A DNA stretch of 64,000 bases from Chitinophagales bacterium (GCA_015654695.1 JAATGJ010000110.1:1-64000), one strand, 5' to 3'. Positions 7,431 through 17,021 are shown, counted from the stretch's first letter. Notes: generated by a model from the letters alone, not told the origin. Numbers and translations are program-made.

Positions 7431-9602
7431 TTATTTCACCAACTTCAATTCTTTAATGATATTCGATGCACCACCCAGTTTATCAATACACCAGAGCACA
7501 TAACGTATGTCAACATTGATGGTCCGGTTCAGGTCTTTATCATAAGCGATCTTATGGCTCAATGCCTCATAGTTGCCATCAAAAGAAAGACCGATCAGTT
7601 CTCCATTGCCATTCAGGACAGGTGAGCCGGAGTTGCCGCCGGTAATATCATTGCTGGTAATAAATCCGATAACAAGCTCTTTACGGAGCTTATCTGCGTA
7701 TTGACCAAAATCTTTAGCCTTTAGTAATTCTATTTGCCGGGCAGGAAGATCAAATTCATAATCACCTGCTATATACTTTTCCAAAATACCTTTTGACGTA
7801 GTGATATAATCGTAAAATACTGCATCCCGGGGACGATAGGACTTTACAGCGCCATAGCTCACCCGCATGGTAGAAGTGCCATCAGGATACATCATCTTTG
7901 CTTTTACTGTGTCCATTTCCATAACGCCTTTCAGGTATATTCTTCCATAGTCCATATTTTTTGCGTAGAACTGCTGGTAAGAAAACAAGTATTTACTGAC
8001 ATAATTATTGGTATAAAAAGCGCTCAGGTGATTAAAGGCCGGATCTGCCTGTAATACAGAAGCGTCGGGATTCGTAAGAAAAGCCTTCCATTTTGCATCA
8101 TCAAAGATCATTGTCTTGCTGAAAATATCTGCTGCATATTTTTTATAGCTGGCTTCATCAGACAGGCTGCCATACTTATTTTTTAATGATCCATAAAAAC
8201 CAATAGGGTGCTGTTCTTTGTCAATGTCATTATAAAACAGCATGGTTATGGCAGCAACTATATTCTGATCAGATGGTTTGTTTTCTTTTTCCAGGAACGT
8301 TTTACGGTATTCATTGGCGGCATCCCTGGCTTTCTTTACTTCAGCCTGTGTCGCATTTGTTTTTATCAGTGCATTTTCAAGTGGTATCAGGTAAGCCGAT
8401 GCGAAGGCCATTAACGGGGAACCGAGTACGCCTTCGTTAATATACATACGCTGTTTGGCATATTTCCGCCACGAATTATATGCATTACTCCAATCAGTAA
8501 AAAGTGATTGGTATGCTGGCTTGCCTTTTGCCCATGCGATGAATTTTTCTTCAAAGCTTTTCTTTTGACCATAGACATCATATTTCAGCAATTGCTTTGT
8601 TTCGCCGTCATAAAATTTCCAGTAGTTGGCGATACTTCTGTAGGATGCGCCCAACTGCAATTTAATAGCAGGATCTTTTTTTATTTCTTCCAGTATATAT
8701 TTCATCCTTACTGCCCGCAACTTTACCAATGAAGGGTTGTTGATCTCTGTAGCCAATGCTACACCCAGTGATGATTCATAACGGTTGGTGCCACCAGGGT
8801 AGCCCCAGATCATGGCAAAGTCTCCTTCTTTAAATCCTTTGAGAGAAACCGGTAAGAACCATTTTGGTTTCAACGGTACATTCTCTGGCGAATATTTTGC
8901 AGGCTTACCTTCATCGTCTGTATAAACACGAAAGACGGAAAAATCACCAGAGTGACGCGGCCATTCCCAGTTATCAGTATCGCCACCAAAATTGCCCACT
9001 CTTTCAGGCGGTGTAACCACCAGCCGTACATCTGAGTAACGCTGGTAAACAAAAGCAAGGAACTGGTTGCCTTTGAACAAAGCGCTTACCTTTGTTTCAA
9101 TAGCATTCTCCGCGTCAGCCATTCTCTTATTAATACCTGTTAGTACAGTAGTTTGTTTTTGCATTCTTTCCACGCCGCTTAATCCTTTTAATGAATCAAG
9201 TACTTCGACTGTTACATCTTCTATGCGCAATAAAAACTGGATGCTGAGCGTAGAAGGAATTTCGTCGCTTTTATTCCGGGCATAAAAACCATCGCGGAGA
9301 TAATTATGATCAATCGTACTGGCTCCTGCAATAACATCATAGGCGCAATGGTGGTTGGTAAATATCAGGCCTTCGGGGCTCACCACCCCACCGCTGCAGC
9401 CGCTGCCAAAAATAATGATGGCATCTTTCAGTGATGCCTTGTTGATATTATACAACTGGTCTTTTGTCAGCTTCAAACCTTTTTTCACCATATCATTATA
9501 CACCTGCTGACCAAGCAGGAGTGGCAGCCACATGCCTTCATCCGCGGCAGCTCTGAACAACAGGGATGCGGAAAGAAACAATGTGATCAGTATTTTTTTC
9601 AT
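7431..9602 (-). CDS. S46-family dipeptidyl-peptidase (DPP7-like)
   Basis: Exported serine exopeptidase of 723 aa that removes N-terminal dipeptides in the periplasm. A signal peptide ends near Ala20. The triad is visible as His85 in TNHHCAYD, an Asp in GGDTDNWEWPRH (208/210) and Ser658 in GGNSGSP. The S1-specificity position is the Gly of SFDGN (Gly676). Family knowledge links Gly there to DPP7 (hydrophobic or aliphatic P1), while Arg gives the Asp/Glu-specific DPP11, so DPP7-type specificity is inferred. Length matches the family. The products are dipeptides, a possible substrate source for the downstream epimerase. Confidence 0.93.
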   Translation of the reverse strand: MKKILITLFLSASLLFRAAADEGMWLPLLLGQQVYNDMVKKGLKLTKDQLYNINKASLKDAIIIFGSGCSGGVVSPEGLIFTNHHCAYDVIAGASTIDHNYLRDGFYARNKSDEIPSTLSIQFLLRIEDVTVEVLDSLKGLSGVERMQKQTTVLTGINKRMADAENAIETKVSALFKGNQFLAFVYQRYSDVRLVVTPPERVGNFGGDTDNWEWPRHSGDFSVFRVYTDDEGKPAKYSPENVPLKPKWFLPVSLKGFKEGDFAMIWGYPGGTNRYESSLGVALATEINNPSLVKLRAVRMKYILEEIKKDPAIKLQLGASYRSIANYWKFYDGETKQLLKYDVYGQKKSFEEKFIAWAKGKPAYQSLFTDWSNAYNSWRKYAKQRMYINEGVLGSPLMAFASAYLIPLENALIKTNATQAEVKKARDAANEYRKTFLEKENKPSDQNIVAAITMLFYNDIDKEQHPIGFYGSLKNKYGSLSDEASYKKYAADIFSKTMIFDDAKWKAFLTNPDASVLQADPAFNHLSAFYTNNYVSKYLFSYQQFYAKNMDYGRIYLKGVMEMDTVKAKMMYPDGTSTMRVSYGAVKSYRPRDAVFYDYITTSKGILEKYIAGDYEFDLPARQIELLKAKDFGQYADKLRKELVIGFITSNDITGGNSGSPVLNGNGELIGLSFDGNYEALSHKIAYDKDLNRTINVDIRYVLWCIDKLGGASNIIKELKLVK

Positions 9603-9624
9603 GTAAGATTTCCTTTAAAAACAA

Positions 9625-9632
9625 CAAACCTA
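9625..9632 (-). promoter_or_regulatory. Promoter -7 element for the S46 peptidase
   Basis: On the minus strand the sequence TAGGTTTG matches the Bacteroidota -7 consensus TAnnTTTG exactly, 22 bp before the start codon. No good TTTG is found at the -33 spacing, so confidence is moderate. Confidence 0.4.
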
Positions 9633-9660
9633 CTACAAAAATTGAAAGTGGTTATGATGA

Positions 9661-9676
9661 AGGTCAGTACCGACCT
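9661..9676. promoter_or_regulatory. Near-perfect 16-bp palindrome upstream of the S46 peptidase
   Basis: AGGTCAGTACCGACCT is a palindrome apart from one pair. It lies about 60 bp upstream of the peptidase start and 29 bp upstream of its -7 element, a position suited to an operator. The cognate regulator is unknown. Confidence 0.3.
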
Positions 9677-9747
9677 GCTTATTAACCGCAATTGCTTTTT
9701 CAACAAAAGATCAGAAATGGCCTATATTATTTATAACTTCTGCTTAA

Positions 9748-10749
9748 TTATACCTGTGGTTCATTCAACACTTTCCATAGCAGATCTTTCAATGGTGTAA
9801 TGCCTTTGTTAGTAACGGAAGAAATAAAGATGTGAGGGATACCCGGTGGTAATTCTTTTTCGATAGCCGCTTTCAACTCATCATCCAGCATATCCGTTTT
9901 GCTGACCGCGATGATAAACTGTTTGTTCAGGAGTTCGGGATTGAATTGTTCCAGTTCATTGACCAGTATCTCAAATTCTTTTTTATGATCGGGGCTGTCA
10001 GCCGGGATTAAAAAAAGCAAGACGGAGTTTCTTTCAATATGCCGGAGAAAACGATGGCCCAGTCCTTTTCCTTCGGCAGCGCCTTCAATGATACCCGGAA
10101 GATCGGCGATACAAAAACTTTTTCCATCCCTGTATTCTACCATGCCAAGATTGGGGGTAATAGTGGTAAAAGCATAATCAGCGATCTTCGGTTTAGCAGC
10201 CGTGATGACGGATAATAAAGTGGATTTTCCTGCATTGGGAAACCCCACCAATCCTACATCAGCGAGTACTTTTAATTCCAGGACTTTCCAGGCTTCCACG
10301 CCCGGCAACCCGGGTTGTGCATATTCAGGCGCCTGGTTAGTGGGCGTAGCAAAATGACTATTACCCAAACCTCCTTTGCCACCGGGTATCCAGATTATTT
10401 CCTGCCCGTCTTCCAGCATTTCCGCTTCCTGCGCACCGGTTTCTTCATCCCTGGCGATGGTGCCCAGCGGCACTTCAATGACTACATCTTTACCTGCCCT
10501 TCCCGAGCTATTATTACCGCTACCGGCCTCTCCATCTTCCGCTACTACGGTTTTAAAATAACGAAGATGAAGCAGTGTCCATAGATTGCTGTTGCCTTTT
10601 AATATAACATGGGCGCCGCGTCCGCCATCTCCCCCATCGGGACCACCCATTGCGGTGAACTTATTACGCATAAAATGTTTGCTGCCTGCGCCACCGTGGC
10701 CACTGCGGCAAAAAATACGTATCTGATCTACAAAATTGCTTTTTTCCAA
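9748..10749 (-). CDS. obgE: Obg-family GTPase (ObgE/CgtA)
   Basis: Essential ribosome-assembly and stress GTPase of 333 aa. The glycine-rich Obg domain fills residues 1-159, and the GTPase domain has G1 GFPNAGKS (169-176), G3 DLPG (216-219) and the G4 variant SKTD near 283. As in other Bacteroidota members there is no long C-terminal OCT or TGS extension. It would bind the 50S subunit in the cytoplasm. It stands alone: the T9SS gene upstream ends with its own terminator, and a promoter with a perfect TAnnTTTG lies directly upstream. Confidence 0.96.
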   Translation of the reverse strand: MEKSNFVDQIRIFCRSGHGGAGSKHFMRNKFTAMGGPDGGDGGRGAHVILKGNSNLWTLLHLRYFKTVVAEDGEAGSGNNSSGRAGKDVVIEVPLGTIARDEETGAQEAEMLEDGQEIIWIPGGKGGLGNSHFATPTNQAPEYAQPGLPGVEAWKVLELKVLADVGLVGFPNAGKSTLLSVITAAKPKIADYAFTTITPNLGMVEYRDGKSFCIADLPGIIEGAAEGKGLGHRFLRHIERNSVLLFLIPADSPDHKKEFEILVNELEQFNPELLNKQFIIAVSKTDMLDDELKAAIEKELPPGIPHIFISSVTNKGITPLKDLLWKVLNEPQV

Positions 10750-10772
10750 ACTATTAATTTTTCGACAAGATG

Positions 10773-10780
10773 CAAATATA
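10773..10780 (-). promoter_or_regulatory. obgE promoter -7 element
   Basis: On the minus strand TATATTTG matches TAnnTTTG exactly and lies 23 bp upstream of the obgE start. A partial -33 (ATTC) stands 19 bp further upstream. Confidence 0.5.
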
Positions 10781-10810
10781 CCCTATCGGCAGCCGAATTG
10801 AATTGACCGC

Positions 10811-10853
10811 AAATAAAATCCCCCGGCTAAGTGAATGAACACCTGGCCGGGGG
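10811..10853 (-). terminator. Rho-independent terminator after the T9SS beta-propeller gene
   Basis: On the minus strand CCCCCGGC (10853-10846) pairs perfectly with GCCGGGGG (10827-10820) and is followed by ATTTTATTT. It lies 26 bp beyond the stop codon of the gene at 10879-12123 and separates it from obgE. Confidence 0.75.
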
Positions 10854-10878
10854 AAACTATTTTATCAGAAGCAATGGC

Positions 10879-12123
10879 TTACGGAATAACTATTTTATTA
10901 CTGAAAACCAGCTTGCTGTTGTGGTCAGTTACTTTCACAATATAAATCCCTTTGGCTGCAACGCCATTAAGGTTAACAGCGCTTACATTTCCTTTTCCGC
11001 TTATGCTGACGTTCTTTTGAGTTACCTGTAATCCCCTTGCATCTGTTACCTGGATTGTATAGTTACCGGCTTCAGCATCGGTGAACTGTACATTGAACTG
11101 GTTATTGGTAACCGGGTTGGGATACAATTGAATCTTGTTATCAGTGGCAGTAGTAGCTGCGATCAGTTCAGGAATAGCTACAGGGTTCTTAGTTCTGAGA
11201 ATATTGCTGTTAGCCAGGTCTGAAGTGCGCCATGCATTGTCAGACTTAATCGCCTTAGCGGCTAATGTATTAATGTCAAGAGAATAGAGAGCCGTAGCAT
11301 CCACAGCGCTGGTAACCCATACCTGGTTGTTGTTATCAACAGCAGCCCCATTTACAGTAAAATTGGCGGGCACACCGGAAATAATCCCCAGGTGGGTGGC
11401 CACTTTTGATTCAATGTTGATTTTGAATACATGATTGCGGGCGGAGAATACATAAAGGTTGCCATCATTATCAGCGATCATATCACCGCCAAAGCTGCTG
11501 CAGGAATTATGAACGGATATAGTTTTATTTTCAGCGGCATCTGCTACTGTACCGAGGTCATTAATGGTTAAAATTTTACCGGTAGTAAATTGTACCAGGT
11601 GCATACCATCATTGGTAAGTGCATAACCATTGCCATCTTCAGCGATCACCATGCGGGTGATGATATTGCTCTGATCAGCGGATTTTTGTTTCTGGCCGGA
11701 AAAGTCTTTACCGGAGACAACATAGACATTCATTGTTTTCAGGTCAATATAACGGAGCTGATCAATGAACATTGGTGTGTAGTAAAGCCTGTTATGTTTT
11801 TTATCATACGCCGCAGCGGCTACACCGGTGCCAAAGGCTGCATTGGCAAGGTTGCCAAAACGTGCATCCTGCATGGGGGCAGTGAGTTGTTTTTTAGTGG
11901 CAGCATCGTAAGGCAGCGGGTTCACATCATTACCATTCAGTATTACATCACTAAAGGCGCCGGTCTGCAGGTCAAGCTTGCGGAGAAAACTCCAGTTAGC
12001 CCCGTCTTTATTAATATCAGTTACTGCATAAGCGAAGCGGTCAGACTGGCTTTGCGCAAAATTGGCGGCGAAAAGGGTTCCCATCAGCAGGGAGAAAAAG
12101 CGTAAATTTTTACTCATAAACAA
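10879..12123 (-). CDS. T9SS-secreted protein with beta-propeller-like body
   Basis: Secreted protein of 414 aa. It has an N-terminal signal peptide (cleavage near SQSD, about 27) and a C-terminal type IX secretion sorting domain (about 335-414) with the usual YPNPVTNNQFNV opening and the GIYIVKV/NKIVIP ending. The middle carries repeats such as NRLYYTPMFIDQLRYIDLKT, GNLYVFSARNHVFKIN and NQVWVTSAVDATALYSLD, typical of beta-propeller surface proteins. The function is unknown. The start could be the Met two codons downstream (12117). It ends in a strong terminator and is followed by obgE. Confidence 0.8.
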   Translation of the reverse strand: MFMSKNLRFFSLLMGTLFAANFAQSQSDRFAYAVTDINKDGANWSFLRKLDLQTGAFSDVILNGNDVNPLPYDAATKKQLTAPMQDARFGNLANAAFGTGVAAAAYDKKHNRLYYTPMFIDQLRYIDLKTMNVYVVSGKDFSGQKQKSADQSNIITRMVIAEDGNGYALTNDGMHLVQFTTGKILTINDLGTVADAAENKTISVHNSCSSFGGDMIADNDGNLYVFSARNHVFKINIESKVATHLGIISGVPANFTVNGAAVDNNNQVWVTSAVDATALYSLDINTLAAKAIKSDNAWRTSDLANSNILRTKNPVAIPELIAATTATDNKIQLYPNPVTNNQFNVQFTDAEAGNYTIQVTDARGLQVTQKNVSISGKGNVSAVNLNGVAAKGIYIVKVTDHNSKLVFSNKIVIP

Positions 12124-12300
12124 AGAGATTTTTAGGATAACTAAATATAATGGACTAGTAATTTACTACTATTCCCCGTGAGGGAAAATTATTTTTTTAA
12201 TGAAAATAAGGCAGGAAAAAAGGCATTAGCCTATTTGGTTAATAGACAATTCGTTCTTTCTTTTTAGCGCATAAAATGGGCTTATGGGTAGATAGTAAAT

Positions 12301-12332
12301 AAAAAACCCCCGCTTTATTAGCAAGCAGGGGG
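12301..12332 (-). terminator. Rho-independent terminator after the second T9SS gene
   Basis: On the minus strand CCCCC-T-GCT (12332-12324) pairs with AGCGGGGG (12314-12307), with one bulged base, and is followed by six T residues. It lies 25 bp past the stop of the gene at 12358-14061. Confidence 0.8.
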
Positions 12333-12357
12333 TGTACAACCGGGTCAATTCTTTACA

Positions 12358-14061
12358 TCACCTGGCGATTGTAAATTTCACAGACTGCTGTTCACTGCCA
12401 TTTGCTATGTGCAAAATGTATGCGCCTGCCTGCAAACGTTCAAGCCCGTTGAGCGAAATACTGTTGTTGCCTTCATATACTTTGTTTTGTTGCTGCAAAA
12501 CAATTTTTCCTGAAAGATCAACTACGCTTACGCTGAGGGCAGAGCTGCCGGCTGCCTGTGAGGTAAACCTCACAGTAGCCATGCCATTAATAATAGGGGT
12601 CGGATTAATCGTAATTCCTTTTATGCTGGTTATTTCTTTTCGTATCATGATCACATCACTGTATTTAAACTGCCCATCTATATCCACCATTTTCAAACGA
12701 TAGGTAAACATGGTGCCGCTGACAGCAGAAAGATCATCGGTAAACAGGTAACCCTGCCTGCTGTTCATATTACATGCTGATAGTTTAGTATCAATAGTAT
12801 TATAGTCGCTGTTATTGTTGCTGCGATGGATTTCGAAATAGCTGAAGTTTTCTTCTCCTTCTGTTTCCCAGTTCAGTATCGTTTTTTGATGGAGGTAGCT
12901 GCCGGTAAAACTTACTAATCTTACAGGAAGCGCTGATTGCTGGGGAAATAAATTGCTGGCCAGGTCGGTGAGACCTGATACGTTGCTAACAAGAGCACAT
13001 TGAACCGTGCCAGTTGCCGTATTCACTGTATTTTGATTGATATAAAACAGCCCGGTACTCGTAGAAATATATAAGGAACCCAGAGCGTCAAAGGCGGTAC
13101 CATTTACAGAACCGCTGAAAGGATTGCCATGTTGATTTACCAGGTCCCATTTTTTTGTGAGAACAGTCGAAGCGCCATTGGGTGTACCTGTAAAAATTTG
13201 TGTGACCCCCCCATTCCCGCTGTTGCCCAAAGCATAGATAGTACCATTGCCTGAGATGCAAATATCGCCATTGAAGAAAGTGGAAACATTTCCATTGACT
13301 AATGTAACGGATGGGTCAATCACTGTTATAGTTGTTGAATTGATACCATTAGCGGTAAATTTTGCGAGATATAAAGTAGTATTGTCTCCTGCCAGTATCC
13401 AGCCAGTTCCGGATTGATCTATTGCAAGACGTACAAAGCCAAGATCATTATTATTGCTGCCATTCATATCTATTGACCCGATGATTGTTGAACCTGCCCC
13501 ATTCGGATTAGTGGCATACACAGAAAGAACTCCATTATTACCACTGTAGTCGGCTGGCAAGTAATAATAATATCCGTTTGCGGATAAGCCCAAAGCAGCG
13601 GTTTGAACAGAAGGGGAGAATATTTCTCCGGGCCCGGAAATATAGGTTCCATTTAAAACGGTAAATGCTGATATGGTACTGCCTGAAGAAGAAGATGCTG
13701 CTATGTTTCCCACATTGACAGTGACAGTTGCAGACCGGGAACCACGTGTAAGTGTAAAAGTATAAGATCCTATAGCGGCTGATGAAAAAGCCACCGTTAC
13801 GTTAGCGGTGTTTAAAGATTGAGAATACGATCCGATAGTAACGCCAATAGCAGGAGAAACGCTCCATACATACGTGCCGCTATTTCCCCAGTCTGCGGAT
13901 AACCTGTTAAGGGATATAGAAACAGTACCGGGGCCAAAGGGTCGTATTACGTTTTGCGGACTGGCGGATACATTTTGCGCAGATAATTCAGTAGCAGGGA
14001 GAGTAAGGATTAAACATAGGCACAGAATGCCCATGAGGGTAAAATTTTTATGCATGCTCAA
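12358..14061 (-). CDS. T9SS-secreted surface protein with Ig-like N-terminus
   Basis: Secreted protein of 567 aa. A signal peptide ends near Ala28. An Ig-like module follows (about 30-125, with the FTLTRGSRSATVTVNV strand pattern), then a Gly/Asn/Ser-rich propeller-like region (130-360), a linker of the type WETEGEENFSYFEIHRS common before T9SS tails, and a C-terminal sorting domain (about 480-567). The role is unknown; such proteins are often adhesins or surface structural proteins. A perfect TAnnTTTG (TACATTTG) lies on the minus strand at 14219-14212, which would give a long 5' UTR containing a 15-bp palindrome at 14188-14202. Confidence 0.78.
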   Translation of the reverse strand: MSMHKNFTLMGILCLCLILTLPATELSAQNVSASPQNVIRPFGPGTVSISLNRLSADWGNSGTYVWSVSPAIGVTIGSYSQSLNTANVTVAFSSAAIGSYTFTLTRGSRSATVTVNVGNIAASSSSGSTISAFTVLNGTYISGPGEIFSPSVQTAALGLSANGYYYYLPADYSGNNGVLSVYATNPNGAGSTIIGSIDMNGSNNNDLGFVRLAIDQSGTGWILAGDNTTLYLAKFTANGINSTTITVIDPSVTLVNGNVSTFFNGDICISGNGTIYALGNSGNGGVTQIFTGTPNGASTVLTKKWDLVNQHGNPFSGSVNGTAFDALGSLYISTSTGLFYINQNTVNTATGTVQCALVSNVSGLTDLASNLFPQQSALPVRLVSFTGSYLHQKTILNWETEGEENFSYFEIHRSNNNSDYNTIDTKLSACNMNSRQGYLFTDDLSAVSGTMFTYRLKMVDIDGQFKYSDVIMIRKEITSIKGITINPTPIINGMATVRFTSQAAGSSALSVSVVDLSGKIVLQQQNKVYEGNNSISLNGLERLQAGAYILHIANGSEQQSVKFTIAR

Positions 14062-14315
14062 GGGTTTAATTGACTACGATCAATTGTTATTGAGGGTACG
14101 AAAAAAATAATACAGGGATTTACCTGAGATTTCCTGAAAGGATCGGTTGGATAAAAAGATCAGAGGGTGCGGAAAATTTTTCTATAGAGATATTAAATAT
14201 CTAAAAGGTTGCAAATGTAGGAGAATAAAGTTAGCGATGAGCAGCGCTATTAACGGTGTATATGTTTGCAGGTATGAATCAGGTTATAATATTTTTATTT
14301 GTGGAAAACTAATAG
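14062..14315. other. Intergenic region with palindrome and possible promoter
   Basis: No gene is seen. On the minus strand it has TACATTTG (14219-14212), which fits the Bacteroidota -7 box, and a perfect 15-bp palindrome AGATATTAAATATCT at 14188-14202. Both would serve the T9SS gene that starts at 14061. Confidence 0.3.
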
Positions 14316-14906
14316 CTATTTATTGTTCTTCCATGTCAGGTAAGTATCCTTCTGTTGCTGAATGAATGGTGGAATGTCTCTTAATGGTTCAATTGCTTGC
14401 CAGTTTTTGTGCATCTGACCGGGCAATGCCTGGTATAATTGGGTGCCTTCCGTTTTCCAGGCTATCATTTCATCGCTTACTTGTTTAATAATACGGCCAG
14501 GATTGCCAACTATTAAGCTCCGGGCCGCAATTTTTTCTCCTTCCCTGATCAATGTTAGCGCACCTGCTATACATTCGTCTCCCATGTCCACATTATCCAT
14601 TATCACGCTGTTCATACCGACCAGGCAATTTTTCCCGATGGTGGCGCCATGAATAACAGCGCCATGACCAATATGTGCACCTTCTTTTAGTAATACAGTA
14701 ATGCCGGGAAACATGTGAATAGTGCAATTCTCCTGGACATTGCAGCCATCTTCAATAATGATCTGTCCCCAGTCGCCGCGAAGGGCAGCGCCGGGGCCGA
14801 TATAACAATTTTTGCCAATGATGACATTACCCGTCACTGCCGCCTGAGGATGAATAAAAGATGTTTCATCAATAACGGGAGTATATCCTTCAAATGAATA
14901 AACCAT
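14316..14906 (-). CDS. paaY: PaaY-like hexapeptide-repeat protein (gamma-carbonic anhydrase fold)
   Basis: Left-handed beta-helix protein of 196 aa with hexapeptide repeats from about 15 to 125. The zinc-binding histidines of the gamma-carbonic-anhydrase-like fold are visible in IHMFPG and HIGHGAVIHG. The C-terminal helix with LPGQMHKNWQAIEPLR is the form found in PaaY, a thioesterase of the phenylacetate pathway that hydrolyses dead-end CoA esters. Its start overlaps the stop of the upstream membrane-protein gene (TAATG), so the two are translationally coupled. Placement at the end of a paa operon supports PaaY; a general gamma-carbonic anhydrase role cannot be excluded. Confidence 0.78.
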   Translation of the reverse strand: MVYSFEGYTPVIDETSFIHPQAAVTGNVIIGKNCYIGPGAALRGDWGQIIIEDGCNVQENCTIHMFPGITVLLKEGAHIGHGAVIHGATIGKNCLVGMNSVIMDNVDMGDECIAGALTLIREGEKIAARSLIVGNPGRIIKQVSDEMIAWKTEGTQLYQALPGQMHKNWQAIEPLRDIPPFIQQQKDTYLTWKNNK

Positions 14907-15646
14907 TAAAGTGATTGATCTGGTTTAGGTAAATATTCCTTGTTTTTTTCCGGGCCCCTTTTAATTCGTTTTATTATAGCTATCGCGCCCCAGATGATCC
15001 CGACCGTTCCAATAATGGCAATAGCAACAGCTACTCCTTCCGCCCCACTGCAAGCGATACTGCATGCCAATGCTGCGAGTAAAAAAAACAAGCCCACGGC
15101 GGCGATAATAGTTAATATGATCAACAACGCTTTATCTCCGTTATCTTTTTTACCCGAAATTTTTGCTGCTGTAAATATTTTCAATTGTTTTTTAAATTCC
15201 TGTTTCAGTATCCTTTTTTCTTTTTTAGTAAGCGATTTTTTATCCCTGTGCTGTAAGGAAGAAAGAATTTCTCCGGCGGTAGGTGGATCACTGGCAACAG
15301 TGTTACTGGCTATTAAAGAAGCTGAGTGAGGCATTGTAAAATTAGTATTGACCAGGGTACCGGTCATAACAAAAGAACAGAGAACAATCGCCAGATCGCA
15401 ACATTTTTGCCGGATATAAAATTGTTTTTTTGAAAGCCCGGTAAGATAGTGGCCGGGATATAGAAAAATCGCTGCAACTAAAACGATCAAAGCGATGATA
15501 CAAACGAAAAACGGGATACGGATATTCATTGCAAGCAGTGCTGATCCAATATAGAAGGCAATTGCTGCCAGTAATATTTTAATGACGATAATGGATGTTA
15601 TCGCCGGGAAAGGATGATGCTTTGCCCATAAAGATATTTTTCTCAT
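14906..15646 (-). CDS. Small multi-pass membrane protein in the paa cluster
   Basis: Membrane protein of 246 aa, family not recognised. Hydrophobic segments lie at about 14-40, 44-63 and 84-100. A soluble central part (about 125-170) is very rich in Lys (SLTKKEKRILKQEFKKQLK), and two more segments lie at about 174-200 and 205-228 with small residues. The Lys-rich stretch followed by Ala/Ile-rich C-terminal helices recurs in unannotated Bacteroidota membrane proteins. The gene is coupled to paaY by a 1-nt overlap and lies 163 bp downstream of paaI. It may be a passenger rather than a paa enzyme. Confidence 0.6.
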   Translation of the reverse strand: MRKISLWAKHHPFPAITSIIVIKILLAAIAFYIGSALLAMNIRIPFFVCIIALIVLVAAIFLYPGHYLTGLSKKQFYIRQKCCDLAIVLCSFVMTGTLVNTNFTMPHSASLIASNTVASDPPTAGEILSSLQHRDKKSLTKKEKRILKQEFKKQLKIFTAAKISGKKDNGDKALLIILTIIAAVGLFFLLAALACSIACSGAEGVAVAIAIIGTVGIIWGAIAIIKRIKRGPEKNKEYLPKPDQSL

Positions 15647-15809
15647 TCGATAGCAGTTAAGTTGGTTAAAAGTGTTTAACTCAGCGGCGTACCTAAGATA
15701 AGAAATGTTACGGTTGAAAATTCCGGCAAGAGTTTTTTCTGAATACTGTGTATTTGAGTAACATGTCAGTTTCCCGTTATCCTTTGTAGCTTTATTTGCC
15801 TGGTCACGG

Positions 15810-16229
15810 TTATATTAAAGGCTTCCCTGTACGAAAACAAGTGCCTTTGAACAGTGCTACATGATCATTCTTTTGATTGGTTACTGTTATAAGGTAAACA
15901 CCCGTACTTCTACCATTATGAATTTCTTTTGCTTCAGCGGTTAACACATCACCCACATTCACTGCTTTGGTAAACGTAATGGTTACATCCAGGGCTACAG
16001 ATAAATTGTTCCGGTTGTTGCAGGCAAATGCAAATGCGCTGTCGGCTAATGAAAAGGCCAGGCCGCCATGTACAATACCGAAACCATTCACCATTTCTTT
16101 ACGGATCATCATTTTTATTTTACTGTATCCTTCTCTTACTTCCAGCACTTCCACTCCCATCCACTGGCTGAAGTAATCATTTTCCATCATGTGTGTTACG
16201 ACGTTATTGGCTAATGCAGCGGCACTCAT
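15810..16229 (-). CDS. paaI: PaaI acyl-CoA thioesterase (hotdog fold)
   Basis: Thioesterase of 139 aa expected to release CoA from ring-hydroxylated phenylacetyl-CoA side products of the phenylacetate pathway. The hotdog signature is GIVHGGLAFSLADSAFAFACN (about 52-72). It includes the HGG turn and the catalytic Asp of LADS. The following VALDVTITFTKAV strand is typical. Length matches PaaI. It lies 18 bp downstream of paaG in the same operon. Confidence 0.88.
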   Translation of the reverse strand: MSAAALANNVVTHMMENDYFSQWMGVEVLEVREGYSKIKMMIRKEMVNGFGIVHGGLAFSLADSAFAFACNNRNNLSVALDVTITFTKAVNVGDVLTAEAKEIHNGRSTGVYLITVTNQKNDHVALFKGTCFRTGKPLI

Positions 16230-16247
16230 AGAAAGATTATTAAATGA

Positions 16248-17021
16248 TTATTCTCCTTTGAACTTCGGTTGACGTTTTTTCAAAAATGCATTCACGCCTT
16301 CTTTATAATCGGCGGTCTGCGCCGATCTTTGCTGAAAAACATCTTCATCCTGTAACTGGTCTTCAAATGTGTTGGTAAAAGAAATATTCAACAGCTTTTT
16401 TGTATAGGCCAAACCCCTGGTAGGCATTTGGGATAAGGTAACGGCGATCTTCATGGATTCATCCGCAAATGTTTCATCCGGGAGAATTTTATACAACATG
16501 CCCAACTTTTCCGCATCTATGGCAGATACTTTTTCTCCCAGCATCATCAGCGCTGAAGCTTTTTGCCAGCCGATCAACCTGGGTAAAGTATGCGTGCCGC
16601 CGCTATCGGGTATTAAACCAATTTTTGAAAATGCCTGGATAAAGGAAGCTGATTGTGCAGCTACGACTATATCGCAACACAAAGCAATATTGGCGCCGGC
16701 GCCAGCCGCTACTCCGTTTACTGCGGCTACCACGGGTTTTTCCAGTCTTCGTATTCTGGTAACAATCGGGTTGTAATGTTCAGATAAGATCACATTGAAC
16801 CCGGAGCATCCCGGATCAGTTAATTCAGCAAGATCCTGCCCGGCACAGAAACCTTTACCTGCACCGGTGATATAGACACAGCGAACTTCCTTATTTTGAC
16901 ATTCATCCAGTTTTTGCTGCAATAGCAAAGCCATTTCACGGTTGAATGAATTGAGTTTATCAGGACGGTTGAGTGTGATGATCCCGATATTGTTTTTTAT
17001 TTCAAAAAGGATAGAAGTCAT
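16248..17021 (-). CDS. paaG: PaaG-like enoyl-CoA hydratase/isomerase
   Basis: Crotonase-family protein of 257 aa. In the paa pathway PaaG isomerises ring-1,2-epoxyphenylacetyl-CoA to the oxepin. The oxyanion-hole stretch FCAGQDLAEL and the VNGVAAGAGANIALCCD stretch are clear. IPDSGGT (about 135-141) carries the Asp used as base by PaaG, rather than the Glu of true hydratases. It follows paaD by 67 bp. The alternative is PaaF (2,3-dehydroadipyl-CoA hydratase); the IPDSGGT motif and the position favour PaaG. Confidence 0.85.
   Translation of the reverse strand: MTSILFEIKNNIGIITLNRPDKLNSFNREMALLLQQKLDECQNKEVRCVYITGAGKGFCAGQDLAELTDPGCSGFNVILSEHYNPIVTRIRRLEKPVVAAVNGVAAGAGANIALCCDIVVAAQSASFIQAFSKIGLIPDSGGTHTLPRLIGWQKASALMMLGEKVSAIDAEKLGMLYKILPDETFADESMKIAVTLSQMPTRGLAYTKKLLNISFTNTFEDQLQDEDVFQQRSAQTADYKEGVNAFLKKRQPKFKGE

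Noticed and set aside
14940-15329. 129-aa plus-strand open frame opposite the membrane protein gene
   Set aside because: The hydrophobic composition mirrors the membrane segments of the gene on the other strand; no independent evidence of coding.
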